DNA from: Streptomyces formicae
GTDB taxonomy: Bacteria; Actinomycetota; Actinomycetes; Streptomycetales; Streptomycetaceae
DNA length: 64,000 nucleotides
Direction: 5' to 3'
NCBI RefSeq assembly: GCF_002556545.1
Contig: NZ_CP022685.1
Coordinates: forward strand, 992,001 to 1,056,000
This document shows positions 16,076 through 24,525 of this stretch, in pieces (positions within the stretch are counted from its first letter, which is position 1; each line of letters opens with the position of its first letter). The translations under genes and the position numbers were made by a program. The notes beneath the pieces were generated by a model. It was not told the origin of the DNA. It ran no database searches and worked only from the letters and a program-made list of their open reading frames with translations.

Positions 16076-16909
16076 CTATTTCCCCTCGAACGCGGGCGCT
16101 CGCCCCGCCGCCTTCGCCCCGTACCCCTCACGGGAGTCCTCCGACGTGAGCGTGATCGCCGCGTTCATCGCGACCCGGTCGAGCGCGCCCGCCATCCCCG
16201 TGTCCGCGTACGCGTCGATGCCGCGCTTGATGCCCTGCACGGCGAGCGGCGCGTTCGCGGCGATCTCGGCCGACACCGCGCGGGCGCTCTTCGCCAACTC
16301 AGCGACGGGTACGACCTGTTGGAGCAGGCGCAGCCGCTCGGCCGTCGGCGCGTCCACGCGGCGGCCGGTGAGCGCGAGCAGCTTGGCCCAGCCCGCGCCC
16401 GCCTCGCGCGCGATGCGCAGATCGCCGCCCGCGTCCACGGCGACGCCGAGCCGCGCCTCGGGCAGGGCGAACACCGCGTCGTCGGCGGCGATCCGTACGT
16501 CCGCCATGAGCGCGAGCTCGAAGCCGAAGCCGAGGCAGTACCCCTGCACGGCCGCGACGACCGGCTGCGGCAGTTCGGCGAAGGCGCGGAAGCGCTCGTG
16601 GACCCAGCGCATGGCCTCGTAGTAGTTGCGGGCGCGCTCGGCACCGGAGCGGCCCGTGATCGCGCCGCCCGGTGCCGTGATGTCGATGCCCGCGCAGAAC
16701 GCCCTGCCCTCGGCGCGCAGCAGCACCGCCCTGATCGAGTCGTCGAAGCGGATCCGGTCGGCGAACAGGCCGAGCTGCCGGGTGGACTCCCAGCTCCACG
16801 CGTTGAGCTTGCGCGGGCGGCAGAGCGTGAGGATGCCGAGGCCGTCCTCGACGTCGAGGCGCAGCCGCTCCTCGCCGTCCGGGATGTCCGTGCCGATCGT
16901 GTCGATCAT
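16076..16909 (-). CDS. Enoyl-CoA hydratase/isomerase (crotonase) family protein
   Basis: A 277-residue crotonase. The oxyanion-hole segments are RAFCAGIDI and VQGYCLGFGFELALMADVRI. Both Glu positions of enoyl-CoA hydratases appear to be present (the GFELA and LPEARLG segments), so hydratase activity is plausible. The ATG at 16909 has GAGG upstream. A TetR-type palindrome lies 31 bases before the start. The gene converges with the dienoyl-reductase SDR, and the 50-base gap between them shows no clear hairpin. The substrate chain length is unknown. Confidence 0.88.
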   Translation of the reverse strand: MIDTIGTDIPDGEERLRLDVEDGLGILTLCRPRKLNAWSWESTRQLGLFADRIRFDDSIRAVLLRAEGRAFCAGIDITAPGGAITGRSGAERARNYYEAMRWVHERFRAFAELPQPVVAAVQGYCLGFGFELALMADVRIAADDAVFALPEARLGVAVDAGGDLRIAREAGAGWAKLLALTGRRVDAPTAERLRLLQQVVPVAELAKSARAVSAEIAANAPLAVQGIKRGIDAYADTGMAGALDRVAMNAAITLTSEDSREGYGAKAAGRAPAFEGK

Positions 16910-16939
16910 CGGGCCCCAACTCCTCTGCGGTCATACGTT

Positions 16940-16956
16940 TCTGATGACCCGTCAGA
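16940..16956. promoter_or_regulatory. Palindrome before the crotonase gene, likely TetR-type operator
   Basis: TCTGATGACCCGTCAGA (16940-16956) is an inverted repeat of TCTGA and TCAGA with a partly symmetric core. It lies 31 bases upstream of the crotonase ATG, where it would block a promoter. Such TCTGAyG palindromes are typical for TetR-family repressors of fatty-acid genes. No such regulator is adjacent. Confidence 0.5.
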
Positions 16957-16970
16957 GTAGGGGTGGCGGC

Positions 16971-17729
16971 CTACCGGCTGAAGACCTCGAACGGCACCGC
17001 GGGCCGTCCGCCGAAGCGCGGCGCCGCTGCCTGCGCGTTGCCCAGGAGGAACGTCCTGCAGTACTTCTCCGGGTCCTCGTCCGTCAACGCCTCGATGTAG
17101 GCGCGGTGTTCGAGCAGGGAGAGCACGGAGCGCTCGAGACCGGCCGTGGCGTCCGCCGCGTGGGTGGGCGACGCGGACCCGGCGACGGCGACCCACCGCA
17201 CGCCGTTCCACGGTTCGAGGCCCTGCTCCTCGATCAGCTCGGGGAAGATCCAGCGGTTGCCCGCGTCGCCCGCCGCGTCCAGCGTGGCGCGGCCGACCGC
17301 GACGTGGTCGGGGGTGTTCCAGGCGACGCCGCCCCAGGTGTCACGGTGGTTGAGCGTGATGACGAGCTCGGGGCGGTGCCTGCGGATCGCGGCGGCGATG
17401 TCCCGGCGCAGCGCCGTGCCGTACTCGATCACGCCGTCCTTGTGGTCGAGGAACTCCACGGTGTCGACGCCGACGACGGCCGCGCTCGCCCGCTGCTCGC
17501 GCTCGCGCAGCGGCCCGCAGGTGGCCGGGTCGATCGTGTCGATCCCCGCCTCGCCGCGGGTCGCCAGGAGGTAGGCGACCTCGCGCCCGCCGTCGGTCCA
17601 TCCGGCGATCGCGGCCGAGCAGCCGTACTCCAGGTCGTCCGGGTGGGCGACGACGGCGAGGGCGCGCTGCCAGTCCTCGGGCATGGGCGTCAGTTGCGCG
17701 GGCGTTGCGGAAGGCTGCGGCTCGGTCAT
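16971..17729 (-). CDS. PIG-L family deacetylase
   Basis: A 252-residue protein with the metal-binding signature AHPDDLEYG near residue 28 and a distal NHRDTWGGVAWNTPDH segment typical of LmbE/PIG-L zinc deacetylases. Family members remove acetyl groups from GlcNAc-type substrates, for example in mycothiol or secondary metabolism; the substrate here is unknown. It lacks a signal peptide, so it acts in the cytoplasm. The ATG at 17729 starts just after the convergent-free gap of 75 bases to the peptidase gene. Confidence 0.87.
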   Translation of the reverse strand: MTEPQPSATPAQLTPMPEDWQRALAVVAHPDDLEYGCSAAIAGWTDGGREVAYLLATRGEAGIDTIDPATCGPLREREQRASAAVVGVDTVEFLDHKDGVIEYGTALRRDIAAAIRRHRPELVITLNHRDTWGGVAWNTPDHVAVGRATLDAAGDAGNRWIFPELIEEQGLEPWNGVRWVAVAGSASPTHAADATAGLERSVLSLLEHRAYIEALTDEDPEKYCRTFLLGNAQAAAPRFGGRPAVPFEVFSR

Positions 17730-17804
17730 GATCCTCAGCCTAGCGCCGAGGTCCGACGACGGGCAGAGCCGGGGAGACGGACGGAGTGCGCGGCGCCGGG
17801 CGCG

Positions 17805-19106
17805 TCACGCCTCCCCGCGGGCGAGCTTGAGCAGCCGGTCGAGCACCCGGGGCCCCTCGGCCCTGAGCCCGTCGTGCTCGAACTCGTCGGTGACCCAGGT
17901 GCGCAGCCCCCGGATCGCGCGGGCCGTGGCCAGGGAGTGGTTCCTGTCGACGTACACGTCGTCGTGGTAGATCGCCGCGGCCGCGGGCACCTCGTTGGCC
18001 GCGAGCCGCTCCGGGTCGTACAGGCGCGGCCAGTCGGTGCGCGCGGCGAACAGGTCGGCCGTCTCGCGCAGGGGACGCAGGGCGGGGTCGCTGTCGAACA
18101 TCCAGCGCTGCACGGCCTCGCCGGTGAACAGCAGCGGCGCGTCGTCCGCCAGGCTCTTCGCCGCGTCGAACTGCGGGAACTCGCCGCGCACGCGCTCCGC
18201 CGACCAGTCGGTGGGCCGTTCTCCCTGACCGTAGATCGCCTCGTGCAGGAGGGCATAGAGCGGGGCCGCCGCGTAACTGAGGACCGAAAGGACGTTCTCC
18301 TGGAAGGCGTCGGAGAGCGCGGGCCCCGACGGCGTCCGCACGAACGCGTCCTCGATGAGGTAGTGCAGCCGGTGGCTGCCGTTGCCCGTGCCGAGCAGGA
18401 TGCCGAGCGACTGGAAGGCCGGGACCGTCAGCTTGTAGCCGCCGGGCAGGACCGGCTCGTGCTCGGCGATGTGCTCGGCGATGACCCTGGCGCGCTCGAC
18501 GTCCTGCGGGTAACGGGCGTAGTGCGCGGCGCTCTTGCGCTCCATCCGCGGGTAGGCGGCGCGGTACACGTCGTCCGCGTGGCCTTCGAGCGTGGGCAGA
18601 CCGCCGGTGATGAGCGCGGTGTGCAGCCCTTCGGGTGCGTACGAGAGGTAGTGCGTCACGCAGAATCCGCCGAAGCTCTGCCCGAGGACGGTCCAGGGGG
18701 CGCCGCCGGTCACCTCGGGGCGGATCGCCTCACAGTCGCGCACGATGGAGTCGGCGCGGAAGTGCGCCAGGTAGTCGGCCTGTTCGCGGGGTCCGCCGCG
18801 CAGCGGGAGCGTCTGGCGGTTGGCGGGCGTGGAGCTGCCGGTGCCGCGCTGGTCGATCAGGAGGACTCGGAACTCCTCCAGGGCGCGGTCGAGCCAGGAC
18901 TCCCTGCCGTGGAAGCGGGTCGCGCCGAAGCCGGGGCCGCCCGTGAGGTACACCAGCCACGGCAGCTGAGCGCCGCCCCTTGCGGTGGACACCACCTCGC
19001 GGGCGTAGACCTCGATCCGCTCCCCCGCCGGTGCGTCGTGATCCAGCGGCACGCTGAAACGGCGGTCGGTGAGGACGACTCCGGGCTGGCGGTACGTGGC
19101 GGTCAA
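17805..19106 (-). CDS. Proline iminopeptidase-like alpha/beta hydrolase (S33)
   Basis: A 433-residue hydrolase. Landmarks are YLTGGPGFGA (oxyanion), DQRGTGSS and the nucleophile elbow GQSFGG (Ser144). A distal Asp (WMFDSDP) and His (VDRNHS) complete a plausible triad. The N-terminus has no signal peptide, so it is cytosolic. S33 peptidases release N-terminal proline or other residues. The length (433) is normal for the large actinobacterial group. The gene precedes the LacI gene with 100 bases between, and may be independent. Confidence 0.87.
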   Translation of the reverse strand: MTATYRQPGVVLTDRRFSVPLDHDAPAGERIEVYAREVVSTARGGAQLPWLVYLTGGPGFGATRFHGRESWLDRALEEFRVLLIDQRGTGSSTPANRQTLPLRGGPREQADYLAHFRADSIVRDCEAIRPEVTGGAPWTVLGQSFGGFCVTHYLSYAPEGLHTALITGGLPTLEGHADDVYRAAYPRMERKSAAHYARYPQDVERARVIAEHIAEHEPVLPGGYKLTVPAFQSLGILLGTGNGSHRLHYLIEDAFVRTPSGPALSDAFQENVLSVLSYAAAPLYALLHEAIYGQGERPTDWSAERVRGEFPQFDAAKSLADDAPLLFTGEAVQRWMFDSDPALRPLRETADLFAARTDWPRLYDPERLAANEVPAAAAIYHDDVYVDRNHSLATARAIRGLRTWVTDEFEHDGLRAEGPRVLDRLLKLARGEA

Positions 19107-19206
19107 TGCGGCTCCTGGGCCAGGTCGCGCGGGGCGACGTCGCGGACGCGGGACGGTCTCCCCAGTTCAGCACACGCGCCGCGGCGCCGGACCGGAGGGC
19201 GCCCGG

Positions 19207-20220
19207 TCAGCGGCCCGGCAGGCTCGAGCGTCGTACGACGAGTTCGGGCATGAGCACCACGCGGCGGTGCTCGTGCGCCGCGGGGTCGCCCGACTCGGTC
19301 TCCTCCATGAGCAGTTCCGCCGCCATCGCGCCCATGGTGACGGCGGGCTGGCGCACGGAGGTCAGCGGCACGACGGCGGCCGCCGCGAACTCGATGTCGT
19401 CGTAGCCGACGATCGCGATGTCCTCGGGCACGCTCACCTCGGCCGCGTACATGGCCTGGAGCACGCCGAGGGCGAGCAGGTCGTTGGCGCAGAAGACGGC
19501 GGTGGGCCGCACGGCGAGGCCCAGGATGCGGGCGCCCGCGTCCCGCCCGGCGGCCACGTCGAGCCGCTCGGTGGGCAGCTCGCGCAGCAGCGAGGCGTCC
19601 AGACCCGCCTCGGCGAGCGCGCGCAGCGCTCCCACGCGCCGGTCCCTGACCTGCTTGAGCGAGGGCGGGCCGCTCACGTACGCGATGCTGCGGTGCCCGG
19701 TGTCGACGAGGTGGCGCACGGCGAGCCCGCCGCCCAGCACGTCGTCCACGGACACGGAGCACTCGGTGGCGCCGTCGGCGACGCGGTCGACGAGGACGAA
19801 GGGGATGCCGTGCCTGCGGAAGGCCGCGATGTTCCGCCCGGTCGCGTCGGCGGGCGTGAGGAGCACGCCCCGTACCCGCTGCTCGGCGAAGAGCGCCAGG
19901 TACTCGGCCTCTTCGGCGGGACTCTGGCCGCTGTTGCACACCGTGACGCAGAGGCCGGCCTCGCGCGCGGCACGCTCGGCGCCCCGCGCGACGTCCACGA
20001 AGAACGGGTTGCCCATGTCCAGGACGAGGAGCGCCATGATGCGGCTGCGCCCCGCGCGCAGTTGGCGTGCGGACTCGCTGCGGACGTAGCCGAGCCGGTC
20101 GATGACCGCCTGCACCTTGTGCCGGGTCCCTTCGGAGACCGTGTCCGGGCGGTTGATCACGTTCGACACGGTGCCGACGGACACGCCCGCGTGCTTCGCC
20201 ACGTCTTTGATCCCGACCAT
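19207..20220 (-). CDS. LacI-family regulator, likely controller of lutABC
   Basis: A 337-residue protein. The N-terminal HTH starts MVGIKDVAKHAGVSVGTVSN, followed by the hinge helix and the periplasmic-binding-protein-like sensor (IMALLVLDMGNPFFVDVARG and so on). I chose ATG at 20220, with GGGAA just upstream; ATG at 20238 is possible. It is divergent from lutA with 121 bases between, so lactate-linked control of the lut operon is the obvious hypothesis, though in Bacillus a GntR-type LutR does this. I see no convincing palindromic operator in that gap; the effector could be lactate or a sugar. Confidence 0.85.
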   Translation of the reverse strand: MVGIKDVAKHAGVSVGTVSNVINRPDTVSEGTRHKVQAVIDRLGYVRSESARQLRAGRSRIMALLVLDMGNPFFVDVARGAERAAREAGLCVTVCNSGQSPAEEAEYLALFAEQRVRGVLLTPADATGRNIAAFRRHGIPFVLVDRVADGATECSVSVDDVLGGGLAVRHLVDTGHRSIAYVSGPPSLKQVRDRRVGALRALAEAGLDASLLRELPTERLDVAAGRDAGARILGLAVRPTAVFCANDLLALGVLQAMYAAEVSVPEDIAIVGYDDIEFAAAAVVPLTSVRQPAVTMGAMAAELLMEETESGDPAAHEHRRVVLMPELVVRRSSLPGR

Positions 20221-20341
20221 GCGTTCCCGGAGCTCCATCCCCTGTGCGGCCGTCACCAGCCGTGAGGACAAGCCTACTTAACGCTCGGAAGCCGTACGGG
20301 TACCCTGCACCCATCCGATGATCGACGAGGAGGAACCCGCG

Positions 20342-21103
20342 ATGCGCGTCGCCCTGTTCCTGACCTGTGTCAACGACACGCTCTATCCGGACACGGGCCG
20401 CGCGGTGGTGAAACTGCTGACCAGGCTGGGAGTTGAGGTCGACTTCCCGATGGCACAGACCTGCTGCGGGCAGGCCCACTACAACACGGGCTATCGCCAT
20501 CAGGCGGAGCCGCTGGCCCGTCATTTCTCCGATGTCTTCGGTTCGGACGCGTACGACGCGATCGTGACGCCTTCCGGATCGTGCGGGGCGATGGTGCGCG
20601 AGCTCTACCCCCGCATGGGCGAGCGGGCCCGCGCGGAGGGCCGCGGCGAAGGGCTGGCCCGCACCCTCGCGCCCGTGGTGCCCAAGACGTACGAACTCAC
20701 CGAGTTCCTGGTGGACGTCCTCGGCGTCACGGACGTCGGCGCGTACTACCCGCACAAGGTCACCTACCACCCGACCTGCCACGGCCTGCGCTCCCTCGGT
20801 CTCGGCGAGCGGCCGACGCGGCTTCTCCGGGCGGTCGAGGGACTCGAACTCGTGGAGCTGCCGGGCGCCGAGGAGTGCTGCGGCTTCGGCGGCACGTTCG
20901 CCGTGAAGAACTCCGATGTCTCCGCGGCGATGGGCACGGACAAGGTGCGCAACGCCGAGTCGACGGGCGCCGATGTGCTGTGCGCCGCCGACAACTCCTG
21001 TCTGATGCACATCGCGGGCACGGCGACCCGGCTGCGCACGGCGGTGCGACCCGTCCACATCGCGGAGATCCTGGCCAGTACGGAAGAGGAGCCCCTGTCA
21101 TGA
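20342..21103 (+). CDS. lutA: L-lactate oxidation Fe-S subunit LutA
   Basis: A 253-residue protein with two CCG domains: QTCCGQAHYNTG (Cys41-Cys42) and AEECCGFGGTFAVKNSDVS. These cysteine pairs bind Fe-S or a heterodisulfide-type cofactor in the GlcF/HdrB family. I chose ATG at 20342, preceded by GAGGAGG (20327-20333); an earlier ATG at 20318 has no site. The stop overlaps lutB (ATGA). LutABC together oxidise L-lactate to pyruvate in the cytoplasm. Confidence 0.92.
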   Translation: MRVALFLTCVNDTLYPDTGRAVVKLLTRLGVEVDFPMAQTCCGQAHYNTGYRHQAEPLARHFSDVFGSDAYDAIVTPSGSCGAMVRELYPRMGERARAEGRGEGLARTLAPVVPKTYELTEFLVDVLGVTDVGAYYPHKVTYHPTCHGLRSLGLGERPTRLLRAVEGLELVELPGAEECCGFGGTFAVKNSDVSAAMGTDKVRNAESTGADVLCAADNSCLMHIAGTATRLRTAVRPVHIAEILASTEEEPLS

Positions 21104-22608
21104 GCGGCGGCACATTCGTCGGCATGCCCGCCTTCCCCGAGGCCGCGCACGAGGCCGTCGGCAACACCACGCTGCGCGCCAATCTCCGGCACGCCACCCA
21201 CACCATCCGCGACAAGCGGGCCCGCGCCGTCGCCGAGCTCGACGACTGGGCCGAGCTGCGCGAGGCGGGACGGCGCATCAAGGACCACACGCTGCGCCAT
21301 CTCGACCACTACCTCATGCGGTTGGAGGAGTCCGTGGTGCGCGCCGGGGGCACCGTCCACTGGGCGGCCGACGCGGACGAGGCCAACCGCATCGTGACGG
21401 CCCTGGTCAAGGCGACGGGCGAGAGCGAGGTCGTCAAGGTCAAGTCGATGGCGACGCAGGAGATCGGCCTCAACGAGGCCCTCGAAGCGGAGGGCATCCA
21501 CGCCTACGAGACCGATCTCGCCGAGCTGATCGTGCAGTTGGGCCACGACAGGCCCTCGCACATCCTGGTGCCCGCGATCCACCGCAACCGCGGCGAGATC
21601 CGCGACATCTTCGCCAAGGAGATGGCCGACTGGGGCCGCCCCGCCCCGGAGGGACTCACCGACAGCCCCGCCGAGCTGGCCGAGGCGGCCCGCCTCCACC
21701 TGCGCGAGAAGTTCCTGCGCGCCAAGGTCGGCATCTCGGGCGCGAACTTCATGGTCGCCGAGACCGGCACCCTGGTCGTCGTGGAGTCGGAGGGCAACGG
21801 CCGGATGTGCCTCACGCTGCCCGAGACCCTGATCTCCGTGGTCGGCATCGAGAAGACCATCCCGACCTGGCGCGACCTGGAGGTCTTCCTCCAGACCCTG
21901 CCGCGCTCCTCGACGGCCGAACGCATGAACCCCTACACGTCGATGTGGACGGGCACCACCGACGCGGCCACGGCCGACGGACCGAGCACCTTCCACCTGG
22001 TCCTCCTCGACAACGGCCGCACCGACACCCTCGCCGACGAGGTCGGCCGCCAGGCGCTGCGCTGCATCCGCTGTTCGGCGTGTCTCAACGTGTGCCCGGT
22101 GTACGAACGGGCGGGCGGCCATGCGTACGGCTCGGTGTATCCGGGCCCGATCGGCGCCATCCTCAGTCCTCAGCTGCGCGGCACCCGGAGCGAGATCGAC
22201 GCCTCGCTCCCCTACGCCTCGTCGCTCTGCGGGGCCTGTTACGAGGTGTGCCCGGTCGCCATCGACATCCCCGAGGTCCTGGTCCACCTGCGGGAGCGGG
22301 TCGTCCAGGGCGGCGAGGCCACCCGGCAGGGTGTGAAGGTGACGCTGAAGCCCGCGAAGGGGCACGCGGCGGAGCGGGCGGCGATGCGCGCGGCGGGCCT
22401 CGCGTTCGCCCGCCCCGGTGCCCTGCGCGCGGGCCAGCGCATCGCGTCGCGCACGCGGCGGTTCCATCCGCGCATGCTGCCCGGCCCCGGCCGGGCCTGG
22501 AGCGCGACACGGGACCTGCCGAAGGTGCCCGCCGAGCCGTTCCGCGACTGGTGGCAGCGCACGCGGGGCGACAGGAGCGGCGGCACGACCGAGGGGAACG
22601 ACGCATGA
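21100..22608 (+). CDS. lutB: L-lactate oxidation Fe-S subunit LutB
   Basis: A 502-residue protein. An LUD domain (about 60-300) is followed by two ferredoxin-type clusters: CIRCSACLNVCP from Cys322 and CGACYEVCP from Cys377. It ends with the LutB tail (TLKPAKGHAAERAAM onward). It couples to lutA and lutC by ATGA overlaps at both ends, so the three are translated together. It is the electron-transfer and scaffold subunit. Confidence 0.93.
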   Translation: MSGGTFVGMPAFPEAAHEAVGNTTLRANLRHATHTIRDKRARAVAELDDWAELREAGRRIKDHTLRHLDHYLMRLEESVVRAGGTVHWAADADEANRIVTALVKATGESEVVKVKSMATQEIGLNEALEAEGIHAYETDLAELIVQLGHDRPSHILVPAIHRNRGEIRDIFAKEMADWGRPAPEGLTDSPAELAEAARLHLREKFLRAKVGISGANFMVAETGTLVVVESEGNGRMCLTLPETLISVVGIEKTIPTWRDLEVFLQTLPRSSTAERMNPYTSMWTGTTDAATADGPSTFHLVLLDNGRTDTLADEVGRQALRCIRCSACLNVCPVYERAGGHAYGSVYPGPIGAILSPQLRGTRSEIDASLPYASSLCGACYEVCPVAIDIPEVLVHLRERVVQGGEATRQGVKVTLKPAKGHAAERAAMRAAGLAFARPGALRAGQRIASRTRRFHPRMLPGPGRAWSATRDLPKVPAEPFRDWWQRTRGDRSGGTTEGNDA

Positions 22609-23252
22609 GCAGCAGGGACCGGATCCTGGGCCGGGTGCGGCGGGCACTGGCCGACGTACCGGACGGCGAGCTTCCGTACGAGGAGTCGGTGGCCCGCGCG
22701 TACGCGCGCGAGCACGGCGAGCGCACCACCGAGCAGACCGTCGACCTGCTCGCGGAGAACCTCGCGGACTACCGGGCGATCGTGCACCGCTGTGCCGCCG
22801 CGGATCTTCCGGAACTGCTGACGCGGCTGCTCGCGCGGCGCGGGGCGCGGACCGTGCTGGTGCCGCCGGGCCTGCCGCCGCACTGGCTGGCCGCCGCCGA
22901 CCCGGTGCGCGTCCACGACCGCGCCGCGAGCACCCCGCACGAGCTCGACGAGGTCGACAGCGTCGTCACGGGCTGCGCGGTGGCCGTCGCCGAGACCGGC
23001 ACGATCGTTCTGGACGGCTCCCCCGATCAGGGCCGCCGCCGCATCACCCTGGTGCCGGACCATCACGTCTGTGTCGTCCGCGTGCCCGACCAGGTCGTCT
23101 CCTGCGTCCCCGGGGCCCTCGAACGGCTGGACCCCGCCCGGCCGCTCACCTGGATCTCGGGCCCTTCCGCGACCAGCGACATCGAGCTGGACCGCGTCGA
23201 GGGAGTGCACGGCCCGCGCACCTTGGAGGTCGTCCTGGTGAGCGGGGAGTGA
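22605..23252 (+). CDS. lutC: L-lactate oxidation subunit LutC (LUD domain)
   Basis: A 215-residue LUD-domain protein: VTGCAVAVAETGTIVLDGSP, QGRRRITLVPDHHVCVVR and ISGPSATSDIELDRVEGVHG. It lacks Fe-S cysteine clusters, as expected for LutC. The ATG at 22605 overlaps the lutB stop. It is the last lut gene; the OpuC-like ATPase starts 22 bases after its stop and could be cotranscribed by read-through. Confidence 0.92.
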   Translation: MSSRDRILGRVRRALADVPDGELPYEESVARAYAREHGERTTEQTVDLLAENLADYRAIVHRCAAADLPELLTRLLARRGARTVLVPPGLPPHWLAAADPVRVHDRAASTPHELDEVDSVVTGCAVAVAETGTIVLDGSPDQGRRRITLVPDHHVCVVRVPDQVVSCVPGALERLDPARPLTWISGPSATSDIELDRVEGVHGPRTLEVVLVSGE

Positions 23253-23274
23253 GCGGCGCGGCTAGCGTGAACGC

Positions 23275-24438
23275 ATGATCCGGTTCGAGCAGGTGACCAA
23301 GCGCTACCCGGACGGCACGACGGCCGTGGACGACCTCTCCTTCGAGGTCGCCGAGGGCGAACTGGTCACGCTCGTCGGCCCCTCGGGCTGCGGCAAGACC
23401 ACGACGATGATGATGGTGAACCGCCTCATCGAACCGACATCGGGCCGCATCTTCGTGAACGGCGAGAACATCGCCGACGTCGACCCGGTGCGCCTGCGCC
23501 GCCGCATCGGCTACGTCATCCAGCAGGTCGGCCTGTTCCCGCACCGGACCATCCTGGACAACACGGCGACCGTGCCCGCGCTCGTCGGCTGGAAGAAGGC
23601 GAAGGCGCGGGCCCGCGCCGCCGAACTCCTCGATCTGGTGGGCCTGGACCCGAAGACGTACGGATCCCGCTACCCCGAACAGCTCTCGGGCGGCCAGCGC
23701 CAGCGCGTCGGCGTGGCCCGCGCGCTCGCGGCCGACCCGCCCGTCCTCCTGATGGACGAGCCGTTCGGCGCGGTCGACCCGGTGGTGCGCGAGCAGTTGC
23801 AGGACGAGTTCCTGCGGATGCAGGCGGCCGTGCGCAAGACGGTGCTCCTGGTCACGCACGACATCGAGGAGGCGGTCCGGCTCGGCGACCGCATCGCGGT
23901 GTACGGGCAGGGGCGCATCGAGCAGTTCGACACGCCGGGAGCGGTGCTCGGGGCGCCCCAGACGCCCTACGTCGCCGAGTTCGTGGGCGCCGACCGCGGC
24001 CTGAAGCGGCTCTCGGTCACCGAGATCCAGTCCGACGACCTGGAGCAGCCGCCGCTCGCCCGCCTCGACGAGCCCGCCGCGCAGGCCGCGGCCCGGCTGC
24101 GTGCGGAGGAGGCCCGTTGGGCGGTCGTCCTGGACGAGGACGGCGATCTGCACGGCTGGGTGGGCGTCGACGAGGTGGCCCTGGCGGGCGCGGGCGGCAC
24201 GGTCGGCGATCTGGCGCACCGCATGAACTCCTGGGTCCCGATCGGCGCCCCGCTCAAGCAGGCGTTCGGCGTGATGCTCCAGCACGACGCGGGCTGGGTC
24301 GCCGTCCTGGACGGCGCCCGCTTCCTCGGCGTCCTGACCCCGGCGAAGCTGCACGAGGCGCTGCGGCGCTCGGTGGACGCGGATGCGCAGGGCGTCGCGC
24401 GGGACCAGGTGGAATTTGACTCCGTCGCAGACGCGTAG
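23275..24438 (+). CDS. Quaternary-amine ABC transporter ATPase (OpuCA/ProV-like)
   Basis: A 387-residue ATPase. Walker A GPSGCGKTT lies at 35-43, then QQVGLFPHRTILDNTATVPA, signature LSGGQRQRVG and Walker B LLMDEPFGAVDPVVR. The C-terminal 130 residues resemble the paired CBS-type domains of OpuA/OpuC ATPases, which tune transport to osmotic strength. It faces the convergent SBP and permease genes, not codirectional with them, and presumably powers them. Read-through from lutC (22-base gap) is possible. The substrate class (betaine, choline, proline) is a family inference. Confidence 0.88.
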   Translation: MIRFEQVTKRYPDGTTAVDDLSFEVAEGELVTLVGPSGCGKTTTMMMVNRLIEPTSGRIFVNGENIADVDPVRLRRRIGYVIQQVGLFPHRTILDNTATVPALVGWKKAKARARAAELLDLVGLDPKTYGSRYPEQLSGGQRQRVGVARALAADPPVLLMDEPFGAVDPVVREQLQDEFLRMQAAVRKTVLLVTHDIEEAVRLGDRIAVYGQGRIEQFDTPGAVLGAPQTPYVAEFVGADRGLKRLSVTEIQSDDLEQPPLARLDEPAAQAAARLRAEEARWAVVLDEDGDLHGWVGVDEVALAGAGGTVGDLAHRMNSWVPIGAPLKQAFGVMLQHDAGWVAVLDGARFLGVLTPAKLHEALRRSVDADAQGVARDQVEFDSVADA

Positions 24439-24468
24439 GCGCCTTGCGGGGCGCCCCGTAAGGGGCGC
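24439..24468. terminator. Terminator between convergent OpuC-type genes
   Basis: GCGCCTTGCGGGG (24439-24451) can pair with CCCCGTAAGGGGCGC (24454-24468), with a small bulge. It follows the ATPase stop directly and precedes the stop of the convergent solute-binding protein gene. Confidence 0.65.
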
Positions 24469-24481
24469 GGGGAACTGCGCG
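24462..24481 (+). repeat. Streptomyces-wide intergenic motif
   Basis: GGGGCGCGGGGAACTGCGCG (24462-24481). From memory, this GGGGCGCGGGGAACTGCGCG sequence recurs in very many intergenic regions of Streptomyces genomes, near gene ends. It overlaps the right arm of the terminator here. Its function is unknown; the recurrence claim is from recollection and needs a genome scan. Confidence 0.55.
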
Positions 24482-24525
24482 CTCAGCCCGGAGAGACCCG
24501 CGGGCAAAGTTCCCCCCTGCGGAAG

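Noticed and set aside
20221..20341. LacI operator in the LacI-lutA gap
   Set aside because: Only short 8-base palindromes (CCGTACGG, GGGTACCC) were found, not a LacI-type site of usual length.
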